From positions 186,001-250,000 of the forward strand of contig WEDG01005074.1 in the NCBI GenBank assembly GCA_017591395.1: 64,000 bases of DNA, in the 5' to 3' direction. Under the pieces are notes generated by a model that saw only the letters and a program-made list of their open reading frames with translations, was not told the origin of the DNA and ran no database searches. This document shows, one piece after another, positions 12,501 to 23,127 of this stretch; the stretch's first letter is position 1; each line of letters opens with the position of its first letter. The stretch is from Schistocephalus solidus. Its lineage: Eukaryota > Platyhelminthes > Cestoda > Diphyllobothriidea > Diphyllobothriidae. The translations under genes and the position numbers were made by a program.

Positions 12501-15500
12501 AGTCGATGTGATATCCTATTAAATTGCAAATGAAATTCTGGAATTCCTTTTCGATTAGAAAATACTAGCTAAGCAGGGTTGTAATATTAAGTATCGGTCG
12601 GTATATTCCACAGATATTTCAAGCATATCAGGATCCCGAATTTTAAAGGAACTTCTTTCCGACCGCTTGTAAAAACCCCGCTCTGTAAAAAGTGACTACT
12701 TAATTAGTAGGAGTTTTCTACGTTATTTTCAATGTCCTTATAAATTCAGGTATATTTTATATGAAACATGTTAAAAGCTATTCCTTTTTGTACTTCGGGA
12801 AAATTTTGGCATTTCTAGATTTATACTTGAAGTGAATTTTTCGGTTTTTAAAAGCTAATTATGACGTTTTGTATGACCTTGGAATGTTCATAAAGGATTT
12901 CATTTGTCTATTTAGTAAAGTTTACATGGTTCTCATTCAATGCAAAATTTTCTGAGTCCTATAAGACATATGCCTTATAGCGTATAGAAATGCATAATTT
13001 GCCTTGCACAGAAAATATACAGCTTGTTGTTTGGAAACCCTGAATGCAAGTGTAAAAGCGAGTCGGAAATTGAATAGAAGTTTATAAAATGAAAATACGC
13101 TCGCTTCAAGTATAAACTTTAAAAAACGTCCCAAACGTGCAACGAAATTAGTACAATAAATAATATTTCGTGCATGTTTTCTATCAAATATGTTAACATT
13201 TAAAAAGGAATCGAAAATAAATGAGAAAAATCACGACTCTTTAGTAGTTATTCTATACAGAACGCAGTTTTGCAGGTGGTCGGGTAAAATCTCATTTAAA
13301 AGCTGGCATTCTGAGGTGACTGAAATAACCTGGGATCATGCTGTATGACAATTAATATTACATCCCTACTTAAGTAATGTTTTCGAATCAAAAACAAATT
13401 TTACGATTTCGGTTAACATTTGATGAGACAGTTTATCTACTTTACAGCCTGGAGTTGCTTGTCGAAAGGTTCTGTGTTAAACTGACATAGGGACGCCGGC
13501 TTACCGAGCTCGACTACAATGACGACAAAAGCCTGGTAGGAATAATACTTCAAACTAGCCTACGTGTGTCAAGTCATGTGGTTGTTAAATATGTAATTTT
13601 ATCACAGATTCAACGTATAGAACAAGATAGCGTTAGGAGTTGTGAAGGTGAACCTAAAAAGAAGATTGTTTCAAATATACCGAGGTCAATTTGCTGCATT
13701 AATGGCAGAGTAAGATTTTATCATTTCTTCAGTCGATATCGTTGGCAGGATTGTCACCAAAAGCTGGGAATTTTTTTGGGGAGACCTCCAGCACTTAAAC
13801 GCTCCCTTATACTGAGTATCTGCCCAGCAGGCCATCCTTCAAAGGTTGCGAATTCCGGAGTATGCGTGTAGAAAACAAATGCAAACACTTTTCCGAGTGC
13901 CGGTTTTGATGAACTATTTTCCGAATCGAGAGAACCGACGTCCGTCTTCGGAGAAAAGTTTCGAGCCATCTGGGGAAGAAGACCCAAAGAACGTAGTTAT
14001 GTTGCACTAAACTTGACGACCCCCGTTTGGCCATGGTCAGTAAGGAGATTTAATTGGTGCCCAACATTTTTCACCGCCACATAACGGTATCTCCGGATAC
14101 GTAATTAAGGTCAGCTTGACTAGACCAAATCGTATTAAAAAGACAGGCGCAACGAAGATGTGTAGCTCAAATTACTGCTCTGATTTATGCGCCGAAAACT
14201 TTGGTCAAATTTTACTTTACTAAGTTAATAAGCATAACGAAAACATCATTTCCTAGTCAAATATGTTACTCTAACAAGTATCGAGCAAAAACCTCCTGCT
14301 TATCAAAAACAGGGACATGTAGGACCAAAACTTGCAAGAAATTGTTCAAAGCAGTTAAATGTTTTTTCTTCTACCAGGACACTGAATAATTGTGTGCAAA
14401 AGTATTGAGTATAACCAGCAGAGTGGCCTGACCTCATATTCGTTATCTTCACGAATCCGAGAGTCACAAACGTCACCATCGAGTTCCTCGCCCTCATCAG
14501 CGAAGTCAGGATTGAACTCGAACATCTCGCGTCCTGAAATCTGCATACGAGGGCAATTTGGAATTTAGAAAAAGTCTAATATTAGGGCATTTGATCAGTC
14601 GGACAAGAAACATCGCACTTACTCCGACGAGACGACCTTGAGTGAAGTTGGCCTCCTTTTTAGCCCTTTCGGCGTTACCAGCAGCCACTTTTTCTTCTCG
14701 CTGATAAGGGCGGACAATAGGAGTTAGCGGGATATAAGCAGAATAGCTTTAATTTGTAGTATTTGGGGGTTGTGGGAGTGGCACACTAACCTTGCGCTTT
14801 TTCCAAGCCAAGAAAGTTTGAAGAGTGACCTTAGTCTGGTTGAGACCCAGGGCCCGGCGCTACAGATTAAAAAAAAAGGAATCGAGTGCGTAAATCTAGT
14901 TCGATGCACTCGTGTAGCAAAACAAAAATCTTCCTCGTCGGAAGAACATTGAGTCCTATAATAACACGACTATGTTTACTACTGCTACTATTTAGTAACC
15001 ACTTTTTTCAATGCATGAAAAGTGAAATCGTGTATGGCACAAGTCAGCGTATTTGATGCTACTGCCAAAATTAAAGTAGCGTGGTTGGACAAGTTAACAA
15101 ATTGAATCCATATCCGCTCTTGAAGAAGGAAAATAATATTAGAATTTAGCTGATACACACTCCTGATGCAAGGGATTGTTGAGACCAGCAGTCTTCACTG
15201 TTCTCTAAGAAAACTGTCGGTAAAACCCGGCCTCACTATAAGAAAGAAGGTTTAAATAGTTTTTTAATAAGCGAAACTGGTGATAGTGTTTTCTGGCATC
15301 AACTTATTACAGTTGTTTCCTAGAGGAGTATAAGTCAAATTTCATTTTTTTACAAAGATAACTTAATCGCACTTATGCTCAGCAAAGTCGCATGAGGAAA
15401 GTTGTTCAACGCTTTCTTAAAACAGTAACTTCAATTTGTGTCAACTATACAGATGAACAAAAAGCTGTTTAATAATAAAGAGATCATTTCAGATCAGTTT

Positions 15501-18500
15501 ATTCATGGGAATGCGGCAAAATCCGACGTTTCTTGCTATCCAGGAATATTCCTACGTTATTACAAGGTACAGGTCCAAATATTTTGCTTTTATGCGCAGT
15601 ATTATGAATGAAAATTGATATAAGCCGGAAAAATTTGGAATATATCCCTTCGGAGAACGGAATGCAAGTTTAAGAGCTTGCATTGTTTTCGGAAAAATGA
15701 TGAGATATTTAGTTTAAAAAATCAAGTTTTGCAAAGTAATGACGTTTTGTACCAAAAAACGCTGTAATAAACTTTTGTGAATGAACTTTGTTTTACCACA
15801 CCGATTGTTAGGACCTTAAACACGCATATATACGAGACGCGATTATATACCGCGACTTTTCGCAGTCATGTCGTACGCGAAGCCTGAAAAGACCATTTCG
15901 GTCTGCAGTTGACCTTAAATAAATAAGGAAACTTGAAACGAGAGGGGCAGAAAATTCACAATTTATCGGAAAATCTGAGTATATATTCGGCTACTCTTTG
16001 TGTGTTTGAAAGCTTAGAACTAGACTGGGAAGTAAGCAAAGATATCGAAAAACGCTCCAAAAGAAAGATAAAAGAGAGTTCTTTAATTTTCAAAAGAAAT
16101 TGTATCCATACTTTTTAGTGAAGTCGAAAATTTGGTCAAATGGTCCCAGTTTTTTCTTGACTTTCCTTTGAAAAAATGTTAACTACGCAGGAATTCGACA
16201 GTGAAAAATCTTATTAAAGCACTTTTTAAAAAGGTAACTCATTAAAGGAAATTTTTCAACTAATTATATGCATATATTTTCCCAGCTTTTGTTTAGGACG
16301 TTCATTTTTCATGGCAGCGAGTTTTCATGTTTGTGTGAGTCTACAAATATGATCCAGACGGCGGTCTGCATTAGAAAGAATGCCCAAAAAGTCACTGCTT
16401 CGGTAAATTCGTTTAAGAAATATGTTATTTTGAGGGTTTTACCAAGCACATCGAACGGAATGTACATTTATGGGCAGTCGACTGAAGACACTGAAAATCG
16501 TAAAGAATTCACCTTATTTTCAATGACTATCTGCAACTCATCGTAATAGAAAACCCGAAATATTTATAGAGAAATTTAATAATAGAATAGTCATGTTTAT
16601 ATACACCAAATGGTACGTTTACGATTGCTACTGACGATTCTATTTAAATTTATTAGTCATCGACTGACCTGTGAACATGTAAGCTAATGAAATATTATAT
16701 TCCTGTGACGTCCCTATCGGCGCAATGAGGCGAAAATCTGCTTGCCTTAGTCACACGCATCTAAGAAAATGTACAAACGGAAGAAACTAGCAATTTTTGT
16801 GAAATGGTGTTGGAATATACACTTTTATGTTAGGCTGCTTGATGACGGCCACACTTTACGGTGCGCTTAATCTAGAGGAATATGTATGTGCAAAACTGTG
16901 AAAAAGACTATTTTCAAAAGTAATTTGGCTTTTTCTGCTTTATTCCTCGTTTAATTGCATGGAAAGGCTTCCTATACATTTCCAACTTCAGTTTACTCAA
17001 CTAGGTCAATTTTTCACATTTTCGTAATCCGTGCCTATTCTAAAATAATTAGCATTTCTAGAAAATGTAATGTTAATTATTAAACCACAATAAGCCATAT
17101 ATTTCCTAACGATCGGTTCTTTATTGATGTAAAATTTTGGTCGACGCAGTGTGCGCTGATTTCGCGAAACGGGCCGTAAATCATGAAATCCATCAGATTT
17201 CATGAGTTAGGACAACTACTGTATTTTAAGGCAAAAAATATTGCATTGCCGAGTATATGTGGTCAAAATCATGCCACCTAGTAACTGCGCCCAGCGCAAT
17301 CTTCACATGGGTTCTAGAAACGTGCTTGTGCAAGCGAGCGGTTCACGAATAAAGGCTCGGTTCGCAAAAGTTGTCCAGAAAGTCCGGTTTTCCTGTAAAC
17401 GAGCATAAGAGCGGTCAAAAACGTAATGCATTGTCAATTAACACTTAGTTTGCATGCATCACTACGTTCCCCATAGTACTGGCTTGAAAGATGCGTAATT
17501 TAACTTCTTTCAGCGCCATTCTGCAAATCCATACGGACGGCGTTGACTGAGACCGAAATGCTCTGAAGTCGGCGTCGTCGACAAGGTAGGTGCACGGCAC
17601 CTTAACTGCAAAGTTAAATTTTTGGGTCCGACAGTCCGAATAGACGTGGCGTTTTCTTCGAGTAGACGGGGTCCCAGTCCTGCTGTTCCTAAATATCACC
17701 TACTCTCCTTCTCCAACAGGCGGCAACTGAGCTTAGTATTCGTCCAGTGGGGCAAAAGGGTCGTATTGTCATGATGAAGGTAAGTTAGTTTTTGTCGTAA
17801 TAAAATTTTCTGACGGTCTTTAGGATTGGTCAGAGACACTGATTCATTAGGAGTGAAAGAAGCTACAGTCCTTGTCAATTCTAGCTCATCCAATCGGTTA
17901 ATAGCTAAAAACTGAAACTTGGAGAGCCTTTCCTTGAAAAAGTGGAATAAACCTATTGGATGCCTTCGAAATGTCGGCAAGGTTTCTTCAGACATTGAAG
18001 GCTAGGATAAACTAGAAACAACCAATCATACCAACAGAACGGTGTTCATCATTAAATACCAATGAAAACTTGCCTAATTGGTGGCAGAAGAACCTGCGCA
18101 TGTTTCAATCCCTTCTATGAACCTTATGCTGCAGAAGTGACGCGGATGAAACACTTCTCGAAGGCAGTCGCATAAGTATTTTTTTGTAATTTTCGTTTTT
18201 TTGGTTGAACGTCAAAGCAAAAACTACAGTTACGTCAGAATGTTGCCGTATGGTGATAGGTCCTTATGCCACCTTTAGGCCTGGCTGGACACCGATCCGG
18301 CAAGTCAAATACCTATAAAAATGTCACAAACCAAAGTAGTATTACGCGACTGATGTCGATCACTATCCAAAAAGACTGAAGCTGTCATCGTCCTACGAAG
18401 TATGGTCCCACATACAGGCCTGGCGGGACAAGGTTTCGCCTGCATCCTCTTATCACGATGCATCATAATAATTGTGTGTGGAATCTGACTCATGCAACGG

Positions 18501-21448
18501 CACACATGAAAACAAAAGGGTCAGAACATTCATCAGTGCGCCATTCACCAAGTAGACAAATTAACGTTTTTTTGAGACTTGTGCGTCCTATCTACCTACG
18601 GTCTTGAGGCTCCCTGTCTGACGTAAGACCAGTTGCCTAAGTCTGATGCGAGAGCGATCAAATCAACAGGATCGGACATCATCTACCACCTCAAGTAAAT
18701 GCAAAAAGGTGACAGACATGTCACCCATGCCAAATCAAAAGGCGAACAAAACGGCTTAGGAATCTGCCTTTTTCTTTGCTAGAAGGTAGAAATACCAACA
18801 CAACTGCAACGGTCGCCTATGTCCACATGCTCAGTGGGAGGCGATAAATTAAATCTTCTTCGTAAAGTAATATCTTCCATTCTTTTCATGTACATCAATG
18901 TTCCTTCATGGGTTTCGAATCGCATGCACCGGAAAAACCAACCTAACAAATCGGCATTTCCTTGCAAAGTTTGCTATCGGTAAACAATTGATAATGGCAC
19001 TAGGCTTCTTGGTTTTTGTCAAGTTAATAAGAAGATTGTACCTAACAACAAGTCTCGGGACACGAAAATAGGCCTGCCGGTTTGGCAAAAGAGTGATTCA
19101 AAGATTTAAATCTTTCGGCACGACCGGAATCCTATCTATATGCGCTTATAAGGACTACTTTGCCTCAAAACACAATGTCAGTAAATTTAGAAGTAAGGAA
19201 AGGTTAAGAGTCTGTAGCAACAACAACGCCGCGTCGACTTTCTGGAAGATTATGGCACTCGAAAATAGGTCAAATGGACTACAATAGTTGACGATTGGCC
19301 AAGGACCGCGGAGCATGAATAGTACTGGTGCTTGATAACGTAGAATACTGACTCCAGTTGTGGTAGCCAATGCAAGTGCTAGCAAAGTATGCCACCTGTG
19401 CCATGACCGACTTCTGGATGAGGTGCCAAGTTCACAGCCCTCCTAGCGCTGTAGCAGATCCAACAGAAGATGGTTGATTTTGGTTTCATGGTCAGTTTTG
19501 GGGCAAAATCGGCCGGATCGTCAGTGGCTGTGCGGCTTCAGTATAGTGCACACTCCAGGCTGCTTTAGGGGATAACGGTTTTCATACTTTCAGTCAGAAC
19601 CATTAGTACCGGCTCGCGCCGCGCGATTTTAGAAGACGCGGCAAGAGTCAAAATACGTTCTTTACATATGGCCAAGAAGACCTGAGTGGGTATCAAGCAG
19701 TCGAGGTCCCGAGTTCCATCTGGTCCTAGGGTGGCGACCCTACGCTTTAAAGCCACAAGACGAATGAGGCCTTACGTAATTTTCGTCAACATTCACTGTA
19801 TCAAAATATAACAGTGGTCCATAATGTTTTTATATATAACCAACTTGGCAGGTTTGTGATGACATGGAGTTATCACAGCAACTAGGTCAACAACTGCTAA
19901 TATGCCGCATTTATCCGCTTAATTCGCTGCTTACGATAATACAAGAGATGTTCCACCATTCAGCGGTTAGCACTCAAACTGGAGAGCTGCAGCAAAAATG
20001 CGAGTTAAAATTAGCCTTTGGACAGTTGTTACCTCAACAAAGCCCATGGGTGGTATTTGAAGTAAATAGTGGCAGTCGATGAGGAATCATTTGGGGACGG
20101 GCTTGGGCGGACGAGCGGGCATCAGGGACAAAATTCAGCATTATGTTTTTGATAGAATGCGAGTATATAATAACGATTTAAAGCAAGAACTTGAAATCAG
20201 ACGGAGTGTAACATTCTGAAACAACGTACGACGAAGTAGGCAACCTGTATTACTTTAAAGAACGAAATTAGTTTGGAAATTCTTTGTCGGCGCATCATCT
20301 TGTGCCACAGCTACTTAAACGCAATAAATAATGGCAAACCTGTTTGGTGGTGGTAAGAGAGGAGACCTAGAATACTTTCCAACGGTTAAAATTTAAAAAT
20401 GAAGTAGTGTTAGTGGCAAAGGGCACAAAGAATGTATTTTAGTAAACTGTCTGGGCACATTTAAGTAGCTACTGTTGGAAAAGAAAATAACACTTAACTA
20501 GACCAAAACAACCGTCCGAAAGCCGTTTGAAAGATTACTGTTCGAAAACGTGTGTTAAAAATGCACCGAAGTATGTGTAACGCCAGAATTTAAAAAAATT
20601 TAAAACGACATTGGAGCTTTACCTCAGTTTCGATAAGTTCGTCGAGTGTGATGGTTTCCTTCTGTTCGTCCATTTTTTTCTTGTCCTTTCGCAAAACGAA
20701 ATTGGGAGGAAGTGCGTGTCGGTAATGGCATGCGGCACCGTTCGGACACTCCCAAAACCAGCCATATTTGTTTCCCTCGACGGCATCTAGGAAGTACTTG
20801 CAAATCTTTACAGAATGTCTAGAGAACACATAAAAATTACGATCGTTGTCGCTGGAAGACCCTTATTTTGAGCGCCATGTTTTTTACTAATAACGTCCTC
20901 CAGTTGAGCTTGGTCCCACTGTTCCATATCACCCCGTTCATCTTCGTATAGATTTTTCTTTTCAGTTTTTCTTTCAACAGAAAGATCGTGAGAGAATTTG
21001 CACTTTTCACCCTTGGTGCAAGTACCCTGTTTGAAAAATATACATAGAACGGATTTCGGATCAACACCTAGACCGGATAACTAACGAGTGATACAGCTTG
21101 CCTTTTGATATTTTTTGAAGTTCTGCAACTGGTTTGAATAGCGTATTAAGTTCTTCAGCCTCTTTTTTCTTCTCCAACTTCTTTTGCTCTTTTTCTTGTT
21201 GAGCCCTTTCGATCTTTAAAGAATACCTTCAATTTTAAGAATACTTACATCTTTAGCAGACTTGTTGCCGTATATAACCTGCTTTTGTACCTGTTGAACG
21301 AATTTTTGCTGCTTTGCACCTTTTTTATTTTTCAGACCGAAAGTTTTATCCTTAAAAGGCCTTTAGGTTTTAGAAAACGTACCTCAATTATCTTTTTCTT
21401 TTCTTTATCGATTGCTTTTTTAGATGGCTCATTCTTCTTGGGAGGCAT
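6414..21448 (-). CDS. ZC3H15: ZC3H15 / DFRP1, DRG1-binding CCCH zinc finger protein
   Basis: Eleven exons on the minus strand: 21448-21383, 21350-21249, 21213-21102, 21067-20841, 20805-20623, 14859-14791, 14700-14623, 14540-14433, 12326-12263, 9564-9508 and 6502-6414. Introns 1-4 are 32, 35, 34 and 35 nt; later ones are 5763, 90, 82, 2106, 2698 and 3005 nt. All phases agree and give about 384 residues (human about 426). ZC3H15 (DFRP1, yeast Tma46) stabilises the ribosome-associated GTPase DRG1 in the cytoplasm. Visible hallmarks are the MPPKK start, [18 protein letters not shown], a first CCCH finger with C102, C110, C116 and H120, a second with C171, C189, C195 and H199 ([10 protein letters not shown] between), the ISGREMFEF block, DIDLSAF, and an acidic end with [16 protein letters not shown]. 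Intron 3 uses a GC donor. The start is fixed by the conserved N-terminus. Confidence is high. Confidence 0.95.
6503..9507 (-). other. ZC3H15 intron 10, with a LINE relic
   Basis: This is a 3.0-kb intron. At 8166-8393 the minus strand reads [20 protein letters not shown] and [20 protein letters not shown]. These match the region after the RT catalytic domain in LINE proteins, where an LYGCETW-type motif is usual. It is a short relic of the same orientation as the host gene. The rest of the intron holds nothing I recognise. Confidence 0.5.
9508..9564 (-). CDS. ZC3H15: ZC3H15 exon 10
   Basis: A 57-nt exon lies between the acceptor TTTTTGTAG and the donor GTAAGT. It encodes [18 protein letters not shown], a poorly conserved acidic spacer of the family. 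It is assigned by position, splice signals and phase: it completes an Asn codon with exon 9 and a Gly codon with exon 11. Confidence 0.72.
10632..10696 (+). repeat. Short purine tract (GGAGAA)n/(AAG)n/(GGA)n
   Basis: Sixty-five bases are purine-only on the plus strand, a small version of the tract at 786-1290. It lies 90 bases upstream of a Penelope-like fragment of the same orientation. Confidence 0.9.
10788..11040 (+). mobile_element. Penelope-like element fragment (post-RT linker)
   Basis: The peptide [17 protein letters not shown] is followed, after frameshifts, by segments like [14 protein letters not shown] and DRISELGWD. This parallels the better copy at 28120-28630, which has FIQNGYPKAFMRRCLRV at the same point, and nucleotide similarity is visible over about 250 bases. 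The GIY-YIG part is missing. Confidence 0.55.
12263..12326 (-). CDS. ZC3H15: ZC3H15 exon 9
   Basis: The acceptor TTTTTTCAG is followed by 21 codons plus one base, [13 protein letters not shown] then DEEHLLEL, and a GTAAGC donor. DIDLSAF aligns with the DIDLSLY block near the C-terminus of ZC3H15. It starts in phase 0, as exon 8 requires, and ends in phase 1, as exon 10 requires. Confidence 0.88.
12327..14432 (-). other. ZC3H15 intron 8
   Basis: This 2.1-kb intron is AT-rich between 12430 and 13450. Minus-strand frames at 13754-14034 are open but show no family resemblance and do not fit the phase of the neighbouring exons. Confidence 0.6.
14433..14859 (-). CDS. ZC3H15: ZC3H15 exons 6-8 (DRG1-binding region)
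   Basis: Exon 6 (14859-14791) encodes [20 protein letters not shown]. Exon 7 (14700-14623) encodes the charged helix with [18 protein letters not shown], and exon 8 (14540-14433) encodes [20 protein letters not shown]. In the human protein the equivalent segment follows the fingers and contains the DRG1-binding region. The donors are GTTAGT, GTAAGT and GTCAGG, and all junctions are phase 0. Introns 6 and 7 are 90 and 82 nt. Confidence 0.95.
14860..20622 (-). other. ZC3H15 intron 5, the largest
   Basis: This 5.76-kb intron is inserted between the second zinc finger exon and exon 6. It carries a copy of the AT-rich dispersed repeat described at 16268-17215. Elsewhere (15000-16200 and 17220-20600) I see AT-rich sequence with no convincing coding similarity on either strand. 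Confidence 0.6.
16268..17215 (+). repeat. AT-rich dispersed repeat, copy 1
   Basis: Two parts recur elsewhere in the window. The part 16290-16550 can be read as [20 protein letters not shown] and resembles the minus-strand sequence at 35991-36224 (EFSCLVESKNMTQTVVSIRK). The part 16600-17215 resembles 43165-43760 along most of its length, including an almost identical run around ATTCTATTTAAATTT and the GAATATGTATGTGC block. The class is unknown. It could be a degraded DNA transposon or the non-coding part of a larger element. Confidence 0.6.
20623..21448 (-). CDS. ZC3H15: ZC3H15 exons 1-5 (both CCCH fingers)
   Basis: Five exons separated by introns of only 32-35 nt encode the first 230 residues. 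Exon lengths are 66, 102, 112, 227 and 183 nt. Exons 1 and 2 code for the Lys-rich N-terminus conserved in the family, exon 3 for a charged helix ending [13 protein letters not shown], exon 4 for the first finger and a charged linker, and exon 5 for the second finger and [13 protein letters not shown]. The open frame running across 20590-20829 is exon 5 continuing into the following intron. Confidence 0.95.
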
Positions 21449-21634
21449 GAGCAGGTCGCAGAAAAACCTTTAGAAAGAACCGCGCCTTAAAGTTCAACGA
21501 TTAAAGAAAATAGAGGTAGTTTCCAGTTGATCGCTTTCGGGTGTAGAATGCATGTATTTTAAATAAAAAAGCTGTGTTAAATATCATAAAGCCACAAACG
21601 TCAAATAAACTACATTAGGACCATGTATCATGAC
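21449..21634 (-). promoter_or_regulatory. 5' flank of ZC3H15, bounded by a LINE
   Basis: Only about 186 bases separate the ZC3H15 start codon from the 5' edge of a CR1-type LINE. The 5' UTR and perhaps the core promoter must lie here or inside the LINE. No TATA box is apparent. A possible trans-splice acceptor with a pyrimidine run lies within 40 bases of the ATG, which is not decisive. Confidence 0.3.
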
Positions 21635-23127
21635 GATGTGGAAGTAATGTCAGTGACAAACTACAGGCCCATAAGCTTGACATGCATCCTTGGCAAGATT
21701 ATGGAAAGGATCATCGAGAGCGAATTGGTGAAATTCCTAGAGACTCATAATTTTTTTTATCAAGCTGTCAACACGGGTTCAGAAAAGGAAGATCATGCAC
21801 AACGAATTTGCTGTATTCGCTCCAGAGGTGGATCCAAGTACTTGAAGATAGACACGTGGTTCACATTGCCTTCATTGACTTTCAAAAGGCCTTCGATACT
21901 GTGCCGCACGAGAGACTGCTGTACAAGCTAGAAAGAATTGGAATCAGAGGTAACCTCCTCAAGTGGATTGAAAACTTCCTCGTGGGTCGGTGCCAGGTTG
22001 TGTGCATCGGCCAAGAGAGGTCAAGTTCTGCTGCGGTCGAGAGTGGGGTTCCTCAGGGCTCAGTACTAGGGCCAATACTGTTTTTAATAAACGTTAACGA
22101 TTGTGTCAGGAATCTCGACTGTGAAGCAGCAATGTTTGCCGATGACATTAAAATCTGGAATGTAATCCAGAGCCCTGCTGACGAAGATAAACTGCAGATC
22201 AACCTGACTCGGTTGGAGGAGTGGTCGAATCATTGGCTTTTGCGGTTCAACGTCGATAAGTGTACAATACTTCGCTTAGGCAACCCATCTTTATCTGCTG
22301 AAATAAGAAGTTACTTTCTCAACGGTGAAGCCTTAAAAGACGTGGAAACCCAAAAGGACCTTGGTGTGCTGACGACCACCACCTTAAAACCATCGTCTCA
22401 CTGCTTGAAAGTGGCGAAGAGCGCAATTTCAGTGTTGCATGCCATCAGACGAGCCTTTTTGGATTTCCATTAAGATCTTTTCGCATAGACTTTTGGAACA
22501 TTCATTAGGCCGCATTTGGAATATGCTATGCACGCCTGGAAACCCTGGACAGTTCAAGATCAGAACTGCCTCGAAAGAGTACAGAGGAAAGCCACCAAAA
22601 TGGTTAGAAGTCAAAGCTCCTTGCCATATCCAACCCGCCTAATGAATCTTAATCTGTTCCCTTTGAGTTAAAGGCAAATGCGTGGTGATCTCCTGCAGAC
22701 ATTCCGCATTGTGAAGGGATTGGATTGTTCCCTGGAATTCTCGGACTTCTTTGAATTTGCCACCACGACCCATCTCCGAGGTCACCCATTGAAACTGCGT
22801 GTCCAGCAGGCGAGACTGGATGTGCGCAAGTTCTCCTTCTCTGTCAGAGTAGTTAAACCATGAAATCCCCTCCTGAAGACGTTGTGATTTCACCATCGCT
22901 GGAAAACTTTAAAAGGAACCTTGACAGTTTTATGTTCCGCAACGAGCCTGAACGATGAGGAATTTATCTTAACCCTCGAGAGTCGTGCAACCACTTTATG
23001 ACCGCCTTCTTACCTTTTGCAACCCACACGGTTTTTCTGTATGCTGCACTTAATTTTACGTTACAAATAGGGTACTCAAAGGCCCATGCCTATTTCCCTC
23101 AATAAATTGAATTGAATTGAATTGAAA
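21635..23127 (+). mobile_element. CR1-type LINE, 5'-truncated
   Basis: The reverse transcriptase reads YRPISLTCILGKIMERIIES, then after one frameshift near 21780 FIDFQKAFDTVPHERLLYKL, SGVPQGSVLGPILF and the catalytic box FADDIKIW. A second frameshift near 22470 is followed by the C-terminal region (RPHLEYAMHAWKPW, then LRGHPLKLRVQQARLDVRKF and FKRNLDSFMFRNEPER) and a TGA near 22959. The 3' end carries an AATTG-type short tandem run at 23098-23127, as CR1-like LINEs often do. The endonuclease and the N-terminal part of the RT are missing. The element is dead but fairly well preserved. Confidence 0.9.

Noticed and set aside
13754..14034. Extra ZC3H15 exon between exons 8 and 9
   Set aside because: No similarity to the family, and the exon 8 to exon 9 junction is already in phase without it.
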